A stretch of 64,000 nt of DNA, from positions 1,745,928-1,809,927 of the forward strand of contig CANKYI010000001.1 in assembly GCA_947488085.1 (NCBI GenBank), written 5' to 3'. Within the stretch, counting starts at the first letter, position 1; each line of letters opens with the position of its first letter. The translations under genes and the position numbers were made by a program. The stretch is from an uncultured Erythrobacter sp. Lineage in GTDB: Bacteria; Pseudomonadota; Alphaproteobacteria; Sphingomonadales; Sphingomonadaceae. Below are positions 1 to 9,634 of the stretch, piece after piece. The notes beneath the pieces are model-generated. The model had not been told where the DNA came from. It ran no database searches and saw only the letters and a program-made list of their open reading frames with translations.

Positions 1-1346
1 ATGTCGTCGCCCGCTTGCATACCTGTCAGGTCAAACGGTTCACTGACGGCCTCTTCTTCAACCTCTTCGGCATCGAATCCGTCAGCCGCGCCCACATCAT
101 CAGCATGATCATCGGCGAAGTCGTCTTCCGCCGAAATTGCCTCAGACACAGGGTCTGAAATTGATGGAAGTTCCGGAGCGGAAGCTTCTGGCTCTGGAGG
201 AGTCAGCGTAGGCGGCGATAGAGTCGGTGCAGGCTCTGACAGGGTCAGTGGCTCTGCATCATCCATGCTTTCGCTCGCGCCTGCAGCTGCAGCGCCACCC
301 GTCAGACCCATCACTGGCCGCTTGGGTGCACGCGACGAGGACAGTGAAGAACTCGCAGCGCGTGGCGCTTCGGATGCAGAGCCCGCCTCAATACCGGTTG
401 CAACCACGGACACGCGGATTTTACCCGACAGATCGGGATTGAACGCGCTGCCCCAGATGATGTTGGCATCTTCATCGACCAAATCGCGGATGTGGTTTGC
501 AGCCTCATCCACTTCCATCAGCTTCATATCTTCGCCGCCGATGATCGAGATAATGACGCCTTTCGCGCCCTGCATCGACACACCGTCGAGCAGCGGGTTG
601 GCAATCGCTTGCTCAGCGGCGTTAAGCGCACGGTTCTCGCCTTCGCCCTCGCCTGTTCCCATCATCGCTTTGCCCATTTCACTCATGACAGAGCGGACAT
701 CAGCAAAATCGAGATTGATAAGGCCCGGCATCACCATCAGATCGGTGATCGAGCGCACGCCCTGTTGCAGGACTTCGTCAGCCAGCTCAAACGCTTCTTT
801 GAACGTCGTCTCTGGCTTGGCGATCAAAAACAGGTTCTGGTTCGGAATCACGATCAGTGTATCGACGTGCTCCTGCAATTCCGCGATGCCAGCCTCTGCC
901 GCGCGCATCCTGCGAGTGCCTTCGAACAAGAATGGCTTGGTCACCACGCCGACGGTCAAAACGCCTTTGCGTCGCGCAGCTTCCGCAATCACAGGCGCAG
1001 CACCTGTACCTGTGCCACCGCCCATACCGGCGGCGATAAAAACCATGTTGACGCCCTCAAGTGCCTCTTCCACGTCGGCGACGGTCTCTTCAGCGGCAGC
1101 TTTGCCAACCTCAGGCCGTGCACCCGCCCCAAGACCGCCCGTGATATCCGGGCCCAATTGAATGCGCTTTTCCGCAGAACTTGTGCTGAGCGCCTGCGCA
1201 TCGGTGTTGGCGACAATGAAGTCGACACCTTCAATATCCGAAGCGATCATGTTGCCGATTGCATTGCCGCCAGCGCCGCCGATCCCGATCACTGTGATCT
1301 TTGGGCGCACGTCGTCCGTGGCTGCTGGTCCGATATTGATGCTCAT
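1..1346 (-). CDS. ftsZ: Cell division protein FtsZ (C-terminus cut by window edge)
   Basis: Tubulin-like GTPase that polymerises at midcell into the Z ring and recruits the divisome. About 448 codons are visible. They show the nucleotide-binding GGAGGN near residue 23, the tubulin signature GGGTGTG around 109-115 and the T7 loop NLDFAD around 211. The globular core ends near residue 320 and is followed by an acidic, Pro/Ser-rich linker. The conserved C-terminal peptide that binds FtsA is not reached, so the gene is cut by the window edge. The start is ATG at 1346, nine bases after a perfect GGAGG at 1356-1360. It is the last gene of the dcw cluster, separated from ftsA by a 181-base gap with its own regulatory motifs. 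It has no stop codon inside the window. Confidence 0.97.
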   Translation of the reverse strand, partial: MSINIGPAATDDVRPKITVIGIGGAGGNAIGNMIASDIEGVDFIVANTDAQALSTSSAEKRIQLGPDITGGLGAGARPEVGKAAAEETVADVEEALEGVNMVFIAAGMGGGTGTGAAPVIAEAARRKGVLTVGVVTKPFLFEGTRRMRAAEAGIAELQEHVDTLIVIPNQNLFLIAKPETTFKEAFELADEVLQQGVRSITDLMVMPGLINLDFADVRSVMSEMGKAMMGTGEGEGENRALNAAEQAIANPLLDGVSMQGAKGVIISIIGGEDMKLMEVDEAANHIRDLVDEDANIIWGSAFNPDLSGKIRVSVVATGIEAGSASEAPRAASSSLSSSRAPKRPVMGLTGGAAAAGASESMDDAEPLTLSEPAPTLSPPTLTPPEPEASAPELPSISDPVSEAISAEDDFADDHADDVGAADGFDAEEVEEEAVSEPFDLTGMQAGDD

Positions 1347-1527
1347 CGCTTTAAACCTCCAGACGCCGGGTGCAGTTTTTGCATATTGGCCCCGCGTCGC
1401 TTCATCTGTGACACATTCATGATGTGCCTGTTATACCGCAGATTTCCTTATCCACAGCCAGTGATTAACCCTGATACATCAAATCACATCGTGTGAGAAT
1501 CCCGGCTGACCGCCATTTTCACACGTT
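1347..1527 (-). promoter_or_regulatory. ftsA-ftsZ intergenic region: putative ftsZ promoter with cell-cycle motifs
   Basis: In a cluster where genes nearly all touch, this 181-base gap is the exception. It contains TTATCCACA at 1448-1456, identical to the E. coli DnaA box consensus, TTAACC at 1465-1470 (a CtrA-like half-site) and GAATC at 1497-1501 (a GANTC site for CcrM-type methylation). TATAAC on the minus strand at 1435-1430 could be a -10 element, but no good -35 is visible. Caulobacter ftsZ is known to be controlled by DnaA, CtrA and GANTC methylation. That the same logic applies here is inference. Confidence 0.55.
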
Positions 1528-2874
1528 TCAAAAGTATTCGCGCATCGCTCGCCACCATCTGCCAAAGGCGAACATCGATCCGAAAGAGCCGCCGAAATTC
1601 GAACCTGTGGTAAAACGCGAGCCAACAGAACGGATGTCGACAGGGTCTTCAGCGGCATAGAGGCACAGCCCCGCAAGCCCAGCAAAACCGGGTGTAGCAT
1701 GCGCCTCGGGCAGGCCAGTGAGCGCCGGGGTACGCCCGATCCGCACCGGCATCGCGAGCGCGCTTTGCGTGAATTCAGCCAGGCCTGCCAGCTCAGCCCC
1801 GCCGCCTGTTAAAACAACTTGGCCCGCCTGCGATCCGGAGAAACCCATCTCTTTCAGAGCCTTGCCGATCTCGCCTGAAAGCTGCGACTGGCTTTGCGTG
1901 ATCACAGAGATCAATTCGGCCCGCGCGATCCGGTTTTTGTCATCCGCGCCGCGTGCCAAGGGGCCGGATTGCTCCTCGGCGCCTTCATTGGGACCGTGGA
2001 CGGGGATCATTTCGCGGTGATCGCTGGGTGAGGCGATAGCGGAACCTGATACGCACTTCAGCCGCTCTGCCTGAAACCGGCGAATGCCAAAGGCGCTCGC
2101 GATGGCGTCGGTTATGTCGCCCGAACCCATCGGAATTGCGCGAAGGCCCAGCAACATGCCTCCTGCGAAAACGGACACATTGGTAACGTCAGAGCCAATT
2201 TCGACCAGCGCAACGCCAAGCTCGCGTTCTTCTTCGGACAGGCTGGAATAGCCCGAAGCGAGCGGTGCAGCGACCACAGCCTCGACTTCGAGATGCGCGT
2301 TCTGCACCGCCTCCATCAAATTGCGAACCGGCGCGCCATCGGCCAACATCACATGGACATCAACGCCAAGTCGCTCTGCATGAAGGCCGCGCGGATTGGC
2401 CACGCCGTGCGCTCCATCGAGTGTGTAATGCGCAGGTTGTGCATGGAGGACCGTGCGGCCATCGGGCTGGATCATGTCGCGCGCCTCGATCAGCAGGTGC
2501 TCGACATCTTCCTCTTCGATCCGGCGACCACCGATCTCAATCTCTACGTTCGAAACGCGGCTGGAAAGCCCTGCGCCCGAGCATGCGATCCAAACGCTTT
2601 GGATACTCGTCCCCGCGTTCTTCTCCGCGCGCTCCACAGCATCGCGGATCGCGTAAGTCGCCGCTCTCATATCGGTGACATAGCCACGCTTAATCCCTTG
2701 AGACGCGCGGTGCCCTGATCCGAGGACCAACAACTCGCCAGTCTCGGTCTCGCCCATGATCATTGCCGAAATGCGAAACGACCCGACATTGACTGCACCA
2801 AAAATCTTGGCGAGCCGTGCTTTGGCCGTAGCTGGCTTAGCAGCAGGTTTCGCAGCGGTCTTATTGCTAGCCAT
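1528..2874 (-). CDS. ftsA: Cell division protein FtsA
   Basis: Actin-like ATPase that tethers FtsZ filaments to the inner membrane and helps activate septal peptidoglycan synthesis. It is 448 residues, slightly longer than the usual ~420 because of an Ala/Lys-rich N-terminal tail (residues 1-25). The actin-fold phosphate loop (NVGSFRISAMIMG) lies near residue 29, and the SHS2/1C region follows. The last ~20 residues (GRWWRAMREYF) match the amphipathic helix by which FtsA binds membrane. The ATG has GGGGA just upstream. It lies 12 bases after ftsQ. The pairing with ftsQ and ftsZ is standard. Confidence 0.96.
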   Translation of the reverse strand: MASNKTAAKPAAKPATAKARLAKIFGAVNVGSFRISAMIMGETETGELLVLGSGHRASQGIKRGYVTDMRAATYAIRDAVERAEKNAGTSIQSVWIACSGAGLSSRVSNVEIEIGGRRIEEEDVEHLLIEARDMIQPDGRTVLHAQPAHYTLDGAHGVANPRGLHAERLGVDVHVMLADGAPVRNLMEAVQNAHLEVEAVVAAPLASGYSSLSEEERELGVALVEIGSDVTNVSVFAGGMLLGLRAIPMGSGDITDAIASAFGIRRFQAERLKCVSGSAIASPSDHREMIPVHGPNEGAEEQSGPLARGADDKNRIARAELISVITQSQSQLSGEIGKALKEMGFSGSQAGQVVLTGGGAELAGLAEFTQSALAMPVRIGRTPALTGLPEAHATPGFAGLAGLCLYAAEDPVDIRSVGSRFTTGSNFGGSFGSMFAFGRWWRAMREYF

Positions 2875-2886
2875 TATACGTCCCCA

Positions 2887-3789
2887 TCAAGATCCATCGC
2901 CGATTTCACGATCAGCGCGGCCGGGCACACGCATGTAAATGCGCGGTGGTGAGCGCATGTCGAAGGTCGCAACTTGTCCGCCTAAAAGTCGGTTCTGACC
3001 GTCCATTCGCGCAAACCGAATAAGCGCGCTGGATGCATTTTCCGTGCCCTCTGGCAACGCAAGCACTTGGCCACTTTTGAACGAAAGGTTCCAGCGGCGA
3101 TTGCCAACCCATTCGGCAGCTTCAACTTGCGGACCAAGCGCTGGCGCTGTGGCCAGCAATTCATCCAGCGGCGCAACCTGTTTCGCAGCACCCGGTCCCG
3201 AAATACGCAGCATCGCTCCGCCCGCATCAGGCGCGACAACTGATAGCTCCTCCCCTTCGGCATCAATCAACATCAACCGATCGGGCTTTTCCAACACTGC
3301 GTGCGGTTTGCGCTCCACAATATCGATTGCCAACGTCGATGGGAGCTGCACGGACACTCGCGCATCCTTGACCCATGGTAAATCGAGCAATTCCTTGCGC
3401 AGCTTCTCGATCTCAACCTGCGGCATTGGGCGATCTTGCTGAGCCAGCGCGCGAGCATAGACCTCGCGCTCATCCATACGATTGGTTCCGGTGACGCGCA
3501 CATGCTTCACTTCGAAACCAACGTCAGAAGCCATTGCCGCAACTTGCGCCTGAGCTATAGCAGGAACGCCTGCGAGATTGGCAATAACGAATGCGAGGCC
3601 AACCGCGCCGCCGATAATCATAGTCAGCCACACCGTGCTCCACTGCTCCTCCGTAAAGGGTAGGACACCCATGGCGCGGTCGACCAACCCTGTGGTCTTG
3701 GCCTTCGCCCGGCGAGCGCCGGCTGCTCGGCTTTGCGATTTGGCGGCGCGACGCACACCTTTACCAGCACTGCGTTTGATCTTGGCCAT
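2887..3789 (-). CDS. ftsQ: Cell division protein FtsQ
   Basis: Bitopic divisome protein linking early and late division proteins (with FtsL and FtsB). It is 300 residues. A basic cytoplasmic N-terminus rich in Lys/Arg/Ala (1-45) is followed by one membrane segment near 50-72. A periplasmic POTRA domain starts near residue 90 (FEVKHVRVTGTNRM) and an FtsQ beta domain follows to about residue 290. Its ATG overlaps the ddl stop by one base (TGATG), indicating coupled translation. Family and position in the cluster agree. Confidence 0.95.
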   Translation of the reverse strand: MAKIKRSAGKGVRRAAKSQSRAAGARRAKAKTTGLVDRAMGVLPFTEEQWSTVWLTMIIGGAVGLAFVIANLAGVPAIAQAQVAAMASDVGFEVKHVRVTGTNRMDEREVYARALAQQDRPMPQVEIEKLRKELLDLPWVKDARVSVQLPSTLAIDIVERKPHAVLEKPDRLMLIDAEGEELSVVAPDAGGAMLRISGPGAAKQVAPLDELLATAPALGPQVEAAEWVGNRRWNLSFKSGQVLALPEGTENASSALIRFARMDGQNRLLGGQVATFDMRSPPRIYMRVPGRADREIGDGS

Positions 3790-4766
3790 CAGGCGGTCTC
3801 CTTTGCAGCCGAGGCAAGGCCGTGCACCCGGATCGCTTCCATCACGATCATTTCCACCAATTCGGCATAGCCAATGTCCGCATGACGCGCCTGTTCGGGC
3901 ACGAGGCTAAGCGGGGTCATGCCCGGCTGTGTGTTCGTCTCCAGCACAAACAAACCGTTCTCACCCGCCTCATCATCCCAGCGATAATCGGTCCGGCTCG
4001 CTCCATGACAGCCAAGCAATTGATGCGCGCGGATGGCGTATTCCTCGCAAAGAGCGGCGATTTCGGGTGGAATCTTGGCAGGGCATACATGCTGCGTGCG
4101 CCCCTCTGTGTATTTATGTTCGTAGTCGTAAAAACCATGCTCGATGATCAACTCGGTGACGCCCAGCGCGCGTGGACCTGCTGCGCTATCGATGACTGCC
4201 GTAGTCAGCTCGCGCCCTTTGATAAAAGGTTCGGCAAGCAGTTCATCAAACTCCTGCCACGGACCCGCCGCATCGCGCGCAATCGGGTTTCCCACATTGC
4301 TGTCCTCGGTGACGATGGCGACACCAACAGAGGAACCTTCATTGACGGGTTTCAGCACATAGGGACGCGGAAGCGGATCACGCTCAAACAGCTCAGCGAC
4401 CGGCACAATCCGTCCGCCCGGCATCGGAATACCATGCGGGATCAAAGCTTGCTTGGTCAGTTGTTTGTCAATCGCGATCACGGACGTCGCAAGGCCTGAA
4501 TGCGTATACGGAATACCCATCAGATCGAGCATTCCTTGGACGCTCCCATCCTCACCCGGCACGCCATGCAGCGCATTGAAGACGACATCGGGTTTAATCT
4601 CAGCCAGGCGCACAGCGACATCGCGACCCATGTCCACTTGGGTCACGCGGTGGCCATTCATTTCCAGCGCATCGGCGACGCCCGCGCCGGTCATCAAAGA
4701 AACCTCGCGCTCATTCGCCCAGCCGCCCATTAGGACCGCGATGTGAAGGGGTGGTTTAGCCGTCAT
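3789..4766 (-). CDS. ddl: D-alanine--D-alanine ligase
   Basis: Cytoplasmic ATP-grasp enzyme that joins two D-Ala residues for the peptidoglycan stem peptide. About 325 residues with the N-terminal HIAVLMGG strand-loop, the glycine-rich ATP loop EGSSVGVAIV and the C-terminal ETNTQPGMT segment containing metal- and substrate-binding residues. An in-frame ATG nine codons upstream (4793) would also work. I chose the ATG at 4766 because it forms an ATGA overlap with the murB stop, matching the rest of the cluster, and because conserved sequence starts just after it. Confidence 0.95.
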   Translation of the reverse strand: MTAKPPLHIAVLMGGWANEREVSLMTGAGVADALEMNGHRVTQVDMGRDVAVRLAEIKPDVVFNALHGVPGEDGSVQGMLDLMGIPYTHSGLATSVIAIDKQLTKQALIPHGIPMPGGRIVPVAELFERDPLPRPYVLKPVNEGSSVGVAIVTEDSNVGNPIARDAAGPWQEFDELLAEPFIKGRELTTAVIDSAAGPRALGVTELIIEHGFYDYEHKYTEGRTQHVCPAKIPPEIAALCEEYAIRAHQLLGCHGASRTDYRWDDEAGENGLFVLETNTQPGMTPLSLVPEQARHADIGYAELVEMIVMEAIRVHGLASAAKETA

Positions 4767-5746
4767 GGCCTGCCAACCCGCTTGATCTCCCACTCAAGCT
4801 GAACGCCGGAATGCGCATAGACTTTCTCGCGCACAATCTCACCCAGCCCTTCAATCTCTGTGCTGGTTGCGCCGCCGGTGTTGATGAGGAAATTGCAGTG
4901 CTTCTCACTCACCTGCGCGCCGCCATGCTTGAACCCGCGTAGGCCCGCCGCATCAATCAATTTCCATGAGGAATGGCCCGGGGGGTTCTTAAAAGTCGAG
5001 CCGCCGGTCATGCTGCCGATGGGCTGCGAGCCTTTGCGCTCGGACGAGATCCGATCCATCTCCGCCTTGATCACTGTCGGATCACCGGGGAAGCCTTTGA
5101 AGCGAGCCTCGACCACCACAGAACCTTCGGGTAAAACCGAATGGCGATAGGAATATTGCAGGTCGGCATTGGTCAGCGTGACAAATTGCCCGTCGGGCAG
5201 CACCACGTCGCAATCGACCAGAATATCGCAGGTCTCGCGCCCATAGCATCCGCCGTTCATCTTGGTCACACCGCCGACCGATCCGGGTATGCCGGTCAGG
5301 AAAGAGATGCCGTCGATCCCCGCCTTCGCCGCGCGGCGCGCGACTTTGTTGGCGGGGGCCGCAGCGCCCGCTTTCAATGTGGTGTCGCCGGTCACTTCGA
5401 CCTCCGCGAATTGCGGGCCCAGCTTGATCACCACACCGGGCACGCCGCCATCGCGGATGATCATGTTCGAACCCACGCCCAAAGCCATAATCGGGATGTT
5501 CCCGTCGAGACTCTCACAAAACGCCTTGAGGTCTTCCAAGTCAGCGGGTTCAAACAGCCAATCCGCCGCACCCCCGCTTTTGAACCAGACATGCTTGGCA
5601 AGCGATGCACCCTGCGTAAGTGCACCGCGGATGCTGTCCAGAGGTACAGGAGTAGACACGTCACCCTCGACGGCGCATGTCGGAGCCATACCATTATCCG
5701 TGTTGTTCACTTCGTCGGGCTGCTGATCGTTCATTTGCGCGCTCAT
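4763..5746 (-). CDS. murB: UDP-N-acetylenolpyruvoylglucosamine reductase MurB
   Basis: FAD- and NADPH-dependent reductase that makes UDP-MurNAc, the second committed step of peptidoglycan precursor synthesis. It is 327 residues. The FAD-binding segment [12 protein letters not shown] lies near 92-103, SVGG and CYGRE loops lie mid-protein, and GSTFKNP carries the catalytic serine. The first ~35 residues are polar and not typical of the family, so an internal start is possible. The annotated ATG makes an ATGA overlap with murC, which supports it. Confidence 0.95.
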   Translation of the reverse strand: MSAQMNDQQPDEVNNTDNGMAPTCAVEGDVSTPVPLDSIRGALTQGASLAKHVWFKSGGAADWLFEPADLEDLKAFCESLDGNIPIMALGVGSNMIIRDGGVPGVVIKLGPQFAEVEVTGDTTLKAGAAAPANKVARRAAKAGIDGISFLTGIPGSVGGVTKMNGGCYGRETCDILVDCDVVLPDGQFVTLTNADLQYSYRHSVLPEGSVVVEARFKGFPGDPTVIKAEMDRISSERKGSQPIGSMTGGSTFKNPPGHSSWKLIDAAGLRGFKHGGAQVSEKHCNFLINTGGATSTEIEGLGEIVREKVYAHSGVQLEWEIKRVGRP

Positions 5747-7167
5747 GTCCCCCTATGTGATTCAATCGAACCGGCAAGGGTAGCCGCCCACTTGGTGATA
5801 TCCCCAGCGCCCAGGCACACAATGATGTCTCCTGGTGCGATTTCACCGGCAAGTGTGGCCGCGAGGTCGCTTTGGCTATCAGTAGTCGCGGCACTACGAT
5901 GCCCGCGTGATTTGAGGCCGGAGACGAGCGCGGCGGAATCGACGCCTTCAATTGGGTCTTCACCTGCTTCGAATACCGGCGTGATGAAAACCATATCGGC
6001 ATCGTTAAAGCAGGTCTGAAAATCGTCCATCAGATCGTTGAGACGCGTGTAGCGGTGAGGTTGAGCCACAGCGATAACGCGGCCTTCTTGCGCTGCTTCA
6101 CGGGCAGCACCCAGAACCGCACGGATCTCGACCGGGTGGTGCGCATAGTCGTCGATAACGCTGACCGTGCCCGCTTCGAGCTGCACCTCGCCCGCTTTGG
6201 TAAAACGGCGGCGCACGCCGCTGAAACTGGCAAAACCTTGGCTGATAACGTCGTCGGAACAGCCCATCTCAATCGCAACCGCAATCGCAGCGAGCGCGTT
6301 TTGGACGTTGTGGCGACCCGGCATGGGCAGATGCACGCCTTCAATGCGGCGGTCCTCCTCGCCGCGTTGGCGGATGATCACATCGAATGTGTTGCCGCCA
6401 TCGACGGGACGCACATTAACGCCGCAAATGTCAGCCTGAAGTGAGAAGCCATAGGTGACGACTTTGCGATCGCGGACCAACCCGATGACCGCCTGAACCT
6501 CGGGATGATCGACGCACAGGATCGCCGCACCATAAAACGGCACATTGTGAATAAATTCGACAAAAGCGCGCTTTACCCCGTCAAAATCGCCATAATGGTC
6601 GAGATGTTCGGGATCAATATTGGTCACGACTGCGATGGTGCCATCCAAGCGCAGGAAACTGCCGTCGCTTTCATCCGCTTCGACCACCATCCAGTCGCTA
6701 TCGCCTAGACGCGCATTGGAGCCATATTGTTCGATGATACCGCCATTGATGACAGTCGGATCGACTTCACCTGCATCCAACAAGCTGGCGATCATGCTGG
6801 TCGTAGTCGTCTTGCCATGCGTGCCAGCCACCGCGACGGTGGATTTAAGCCGCATAAGCTCGGCGAGCATTTCGGCACGGCGGACCACGGGGATGCGTGC
6901 TTCTAGTGCGGCAGCAACCTCTGGGTTGGTGCGGCGAACTGCAGTGGAAGTGACGACGACAGCGGTGCCTTCTACGTTCTCACGAGCATGGCCGATATGA
7001 ACCGCAATGCCGCGTTTGCGCAGGCGCTCCACGCTGGGGCCCTCGGCGAGGTCGCTACCTTGCACTGTGTAGCCCAGATTGCGCATAACCTCGGCGATGC
7101 CAGACATGCCAATACCGCCAATGCCCACAAAGTGGATCGTGCCAATGTCGGTTCCGACACCTTTCAC
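5743..7167 (-). CDS. murC: UDP-N-acetylmuramate--L-alanine ligase MurC
   Basis: Cytoplasmic ATP-dependent ligase that adds L-Ala to UDP-MurNAc, the first amino-acid addition in the stem peptide. It is 474 residues, normal for the family. The N-terminal Rossmann-like [12 protein letters not shown] lies near 12-23, the ATP loop GTHGKTTT near 115-122, and DDYAHHP in the C-terminal half is a Mur-ligase signature. It starts with GTG that overlaps the murG stop (GTGA), the only GTG start among the mur genes here. Confidence 0.97.
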   Translation of the reverse strand: MKGVGTDIGTIHFVGIGGIGMSGIAEVMRNLGYTVQGSDLAEGPSVERLRKRGIAVHIGHARENVEGTAVVVTSTAVRRTNPEVAAALEARIPVVRRAEMLAELMRLKSTVAVAGTHGKTTTTSMIASLLDAGEVDPTVINGGIIEQYGSNARLGDSDWMVVEADESDGSFLRLDGTIAVVTNIDPEHLDHYGDFDGVKRAFVEFIHNVPFYGAAILCVDHPEVQAVIGLVRDRKVVTYGFSLQADICGVNVRPVDGGNTFDVIIRQRGEEDRRIEGVHLPMPGRHNVQNALAAIAVAIEMGCSDDVISQGFASFSGVRRRFTKAGEVQLEAGTVSVIDDYAHHPVEIRAVLGAAREAAQEGRVIAVAQPHRYTRLNDLMDDFQTCFNDADMVFITPVFEAGEDPIEGVDSAALVSGLKSRGHRSAATTDSQSDLAATLAGEIAPGDIIVCLGAGDITKWAATLAGSIESHRGT

Positions 7168-8384
7168 AATTGCGTGTCCTTGGGCGCGGTTTGGGTTTGA
7201 GTCGCACTGGCGGTGGCTTTGGGAGCACCCTCGCCCACGCGGATTACATCCATCAAGTCGATCCCGCTCATGCTCTCAACCAAGTCTGCCAAATCCTGCG
7301 CAGCCTTCGGCCGCCCGCAATTCCATGCGCCATGTGCCGCGTTGGAGAGGCTGGCCGGGTTTTGCGCCAGCGCCTGTATCTGCTTGGCGAGTTCTTTGGG
7401 AGTAAAGCCGGTTTGCCGGATCATCCGCGCGCCGCCCGCTTTCACCATTTCGCCAGTGTTCGACGCCTGATGATCGTCCGTCGCAATCGGCAGCGGCACC
7501 AGGATCGCGGGACGACCAACCGCAGTCAGCTCCGCAATAGTCGAAGCACCCGCACGCCCGATAAACAGATGAGCATCGGCAAGCCGCTCATGCATATCTT
7601 CGAAATAGGTGCCCAGTTCCGCTGGGATATCATGCGTCGCATAGCGTTCGCGCACCGCATCAACGTCTTCGGAGCGGCATTGCTGCGTAACTTGCAGACG
7701 CAGCCGGAGCGCCGGGGGCAACATCGCAAGGCCATCGGGCACCACTTCGGACAAAACACTTGCGCCTTGCGAACCGCCAGTGACGAGGACCCGCAAGAGC
7801 CCCTCCTCTGTCAGCGTGGGAAAGTCCTTATCGCGCAGAGCCAGAACCTCTTCGCGCACAGGGTTGCCGACCAGATGCGTCTTGTCCGCATATTTACGCT
7901 TTAACCGGTCAACGGTGGGATAGGATGTCGCAATCCCATCGACCCGCCCCGCCAAAATGCGATTGACCCGGCCCAGCACGGCGTTTTGTTCATGCACAAG
8001 GCTTGGGATTTTTGCGCTCGTCGCCGCCAGCAATGCCGGCATAGCGGGGTATCCGCCAAAACCGATAACCGCGGCAGGCTCAAAGCTCTCAAAAAGGCGC
8101 AGCGCCATATTGCGCCCTTCAAGCACAGCACGAACGCCGCCGATCCAGCGCAAAGGGTTCTTACCAAAGCGGCCAGCAGGAAGGACATGCGCAGTCAGAA
8201 ATTCGGGCTTACCCGGAATATTCGCGCCGCGTTCATCCGTGATCAGGGCAACGTGATGCCCGCGCGCATGCAGCTCTGTCGCCAGAGCAAACGCCGGGAT
8301 CAGATGCCCGCCTGTGCCTCCAGCGGCCAAAACGAAATGCCGACTGGCGCCAGAGGGCACGTGCTGTTTCACTTCCGCATTCAT
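7164..8384 (-). CDS. murG: Undecaprenyl-PP-MurNAc-pentapeptide GlcNAc transferase MurG
   Basis: Peripheral inner-membrane GT-B glycosyltransferase that turns lipid I into lipid II. It is 406 residues, somewhat longer than the usual ~360 because of a Thr/Ala-rich C-terminal tail. The N-terminal glycine loop [10 protein letters not shown] lies near 22-31. [12 protein letters not shown] and the C-terminal UDP-GlcNAc-binding regions ([19 protein letters not shown]) are present. It overlaps ftsW and murC by four bases each. Confidence 0.96.
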   Translation of the reverse strand: MNAEVKQHVPSGASRHFVLAAGGTGGHLIPAFALATELHARGHHVALITDERGANIPGKPEFLTAHVLPAGRFGKNPLRWIGGVRAVLEGRNMALRLFESFEPAAVIGFGGYPAMPALLAATSAKIPSLVHEQNAVLGRVNRILAGRVDGIATSYPTVDRLKRKYADKTHLVGNPVREEVLALRDKDFPTLTEEGLLRVLVTGGSQGASVLSEVVPDGLAMLPPALRLRLQVTQQCRSEDVDAVRERYATHDIPAELGTYFEDMHERLADAHLFIGRAGASTIAELTAVGRPAILVPLPIATDDHQASNTGEMVKAGGARMIRQTGFTPKELAKQIQALAQNPASLSNAAHGAWNCGRPKAAQDLADLVESMSGIDLMDVIRVGEGAPKATASATQTQTAPKDTQL

Positions 8385-9634
8385 AAAAAGCCCTCCCTCT
8401 CGGCTGCTCTTGACCCACCTGGCCGCGAGCCACCAAACAGGTCTTTCAAACCCGGCTTTTCACGCTCCAAAAACGGATTGCGCCGGGTAATGGCTAACAA
8501 TAGCCCAACGGTCAGGCACACCGCCAGTGTCGATGATCCGCCATAGCTCACCAGTGGCAAAGTCATGCCCTTCGATGGGAACAATTGAAGGTTTACGAGC
8601 ATATTGATGAACGCTTGGCCACCCAGCAATGTCGCAAGTCCCGCTCCTGCGAGCAATGCGAACAGGTTTTCTTCATCGACAAGCCGAATAAGCGCGCGCG
8701 CAATGATCGCGACATAAAGCAGCATGATTACCGCGCAGGCGAGCAGGCCAAACTCTTCACCAACGACGGAGAAGATGTAGTCCGTATGCGCCTCTGGCAG
8801 GTTCATCTTACGCGTGCCCAACCACAGCCCGCTGCCGGTCCATCCGCCATTGAGGAGCGTACGCTGCGCCAAATCAACCTGATCAAATGCGGTTCCCCCG
8901 CCAAAGAAGCTGTCGATGCGGTAACGCGCATTGTCATAGAGGAAATACGCCGCCGTCATCCCGCCAATGCCAAGCGCAATCAGTCCGCCAATCCGCACCA
9001 GTGACACGCCTGACAGCACCACCAGAACAAACCACACCCCGCCAAACAGGATCGTCGCGCCAAGATTGGGTTGCAGCATCAAGAGCGCAGCCACCAGCGC
9101 CATAGTCAGCGTCGCATATCCCAGCACAGGCAGTTCAGCGTCGCGCAGCCGCCATGACAGCATCCAAGCAAGCAGGATCGCAAAACCGGGCTTCAAAAAT
9201 TCACTGGGTTGCATCGACATACCCAGCTCTAACCAGCGCCGTGCGCCGTTGCGCTCTTCACCTATAATCGGGACCAGAAACAACGCCGCGATCATGCCCA
9301 CGGCCAGCACAATGCCCAACCTGCGCGCATTCTCTCGGCTCGCAAAAGAGACTGCAATCATCACACCCATGCCCAGCACTTGGAACACAATATGCTTTTG
9401 GAAGAAGGTGAATTCAGCAACATCATATTGGTTGCCCGCAGCAGGCGATGCCGCCGCAACCGCAACCGTGCCCAGCGCCATCAGCAACAGGACTAGACCC
9501 AGCAGCCACTTATCAATCTCGCGCCACCAGATGCGCAATTCTTCACCCATACCCCTGCGCGACGGGACGGGTGCATGAAAGGTTGCATCGCCCCTTGGCC
9601 TTGTATGGGGAGGTCTAGAAAGGGAGGTGCTCAT
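8381..9634 (-). CDS. ftsW: SEDS glycosyltransferase FtsW
   Basis: Polytopic inner-membrane SEDS-family peptidoglycan polymerase that works with FtsI at the septum. It is 417 residues with about ten hydrophobic segments after a basic cytoplasmic N-terminus of ~45 residues. Conserved stretches include ARRWLELG with MQPSEFLKPGF, AHTDYIFSVVGEEFG, and the C-terminal GMTLPLVSYGGSS typical of FtsW/RodA. Its place between murD and murG and the dcw context argue for FtsW over RodA. Confidence 0.96.
   Translation of the reverse strand: MSTSLSRPPHTRPRGDATFHAPVPSRRGMGEELRIWWREIDKWLLGLVLLLMALGTVAVAAASPAAGNQYDVAEFTFFQKHIVFQVLGMGVMIAVSFASRENARRLGIVLAVGMIAALFLVPIIGEERNGARRWLELGMSMQPSEFLKPGFAILLAWMLSWRLRDAELPVLGYATLTMALVAALLMLQPNLGATILFGGVWFVLVVLSGVSLVRIGGLIALGIGGMTAAYFLYDNARYRIDSFFGGGTAFDQVDLAQRTLLNGGWTGSGLWLGTRKMNLPEAHTDYIFSVVGEEFGLLACAVIMLLYVAIIARALIRLVDEENLFALLAGAGLATLLGGQAFINMLVNLQLFPSKGMTLPLVSYGGSSTLAVCLTVGLLLAITRRNPFLEREKPGLKDLFGGSRPGGSRAAEREGFL

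Noticed and set aside
265..1161. Long plus-strand frame opposite ftsZ (298 codons) and a second at 492-1496
   Set aside because: Both are antisense to ftsZ, with low-complexity Ser/Ala/Pro-rich translation typical of the opposite strand of a GC-rich gene.
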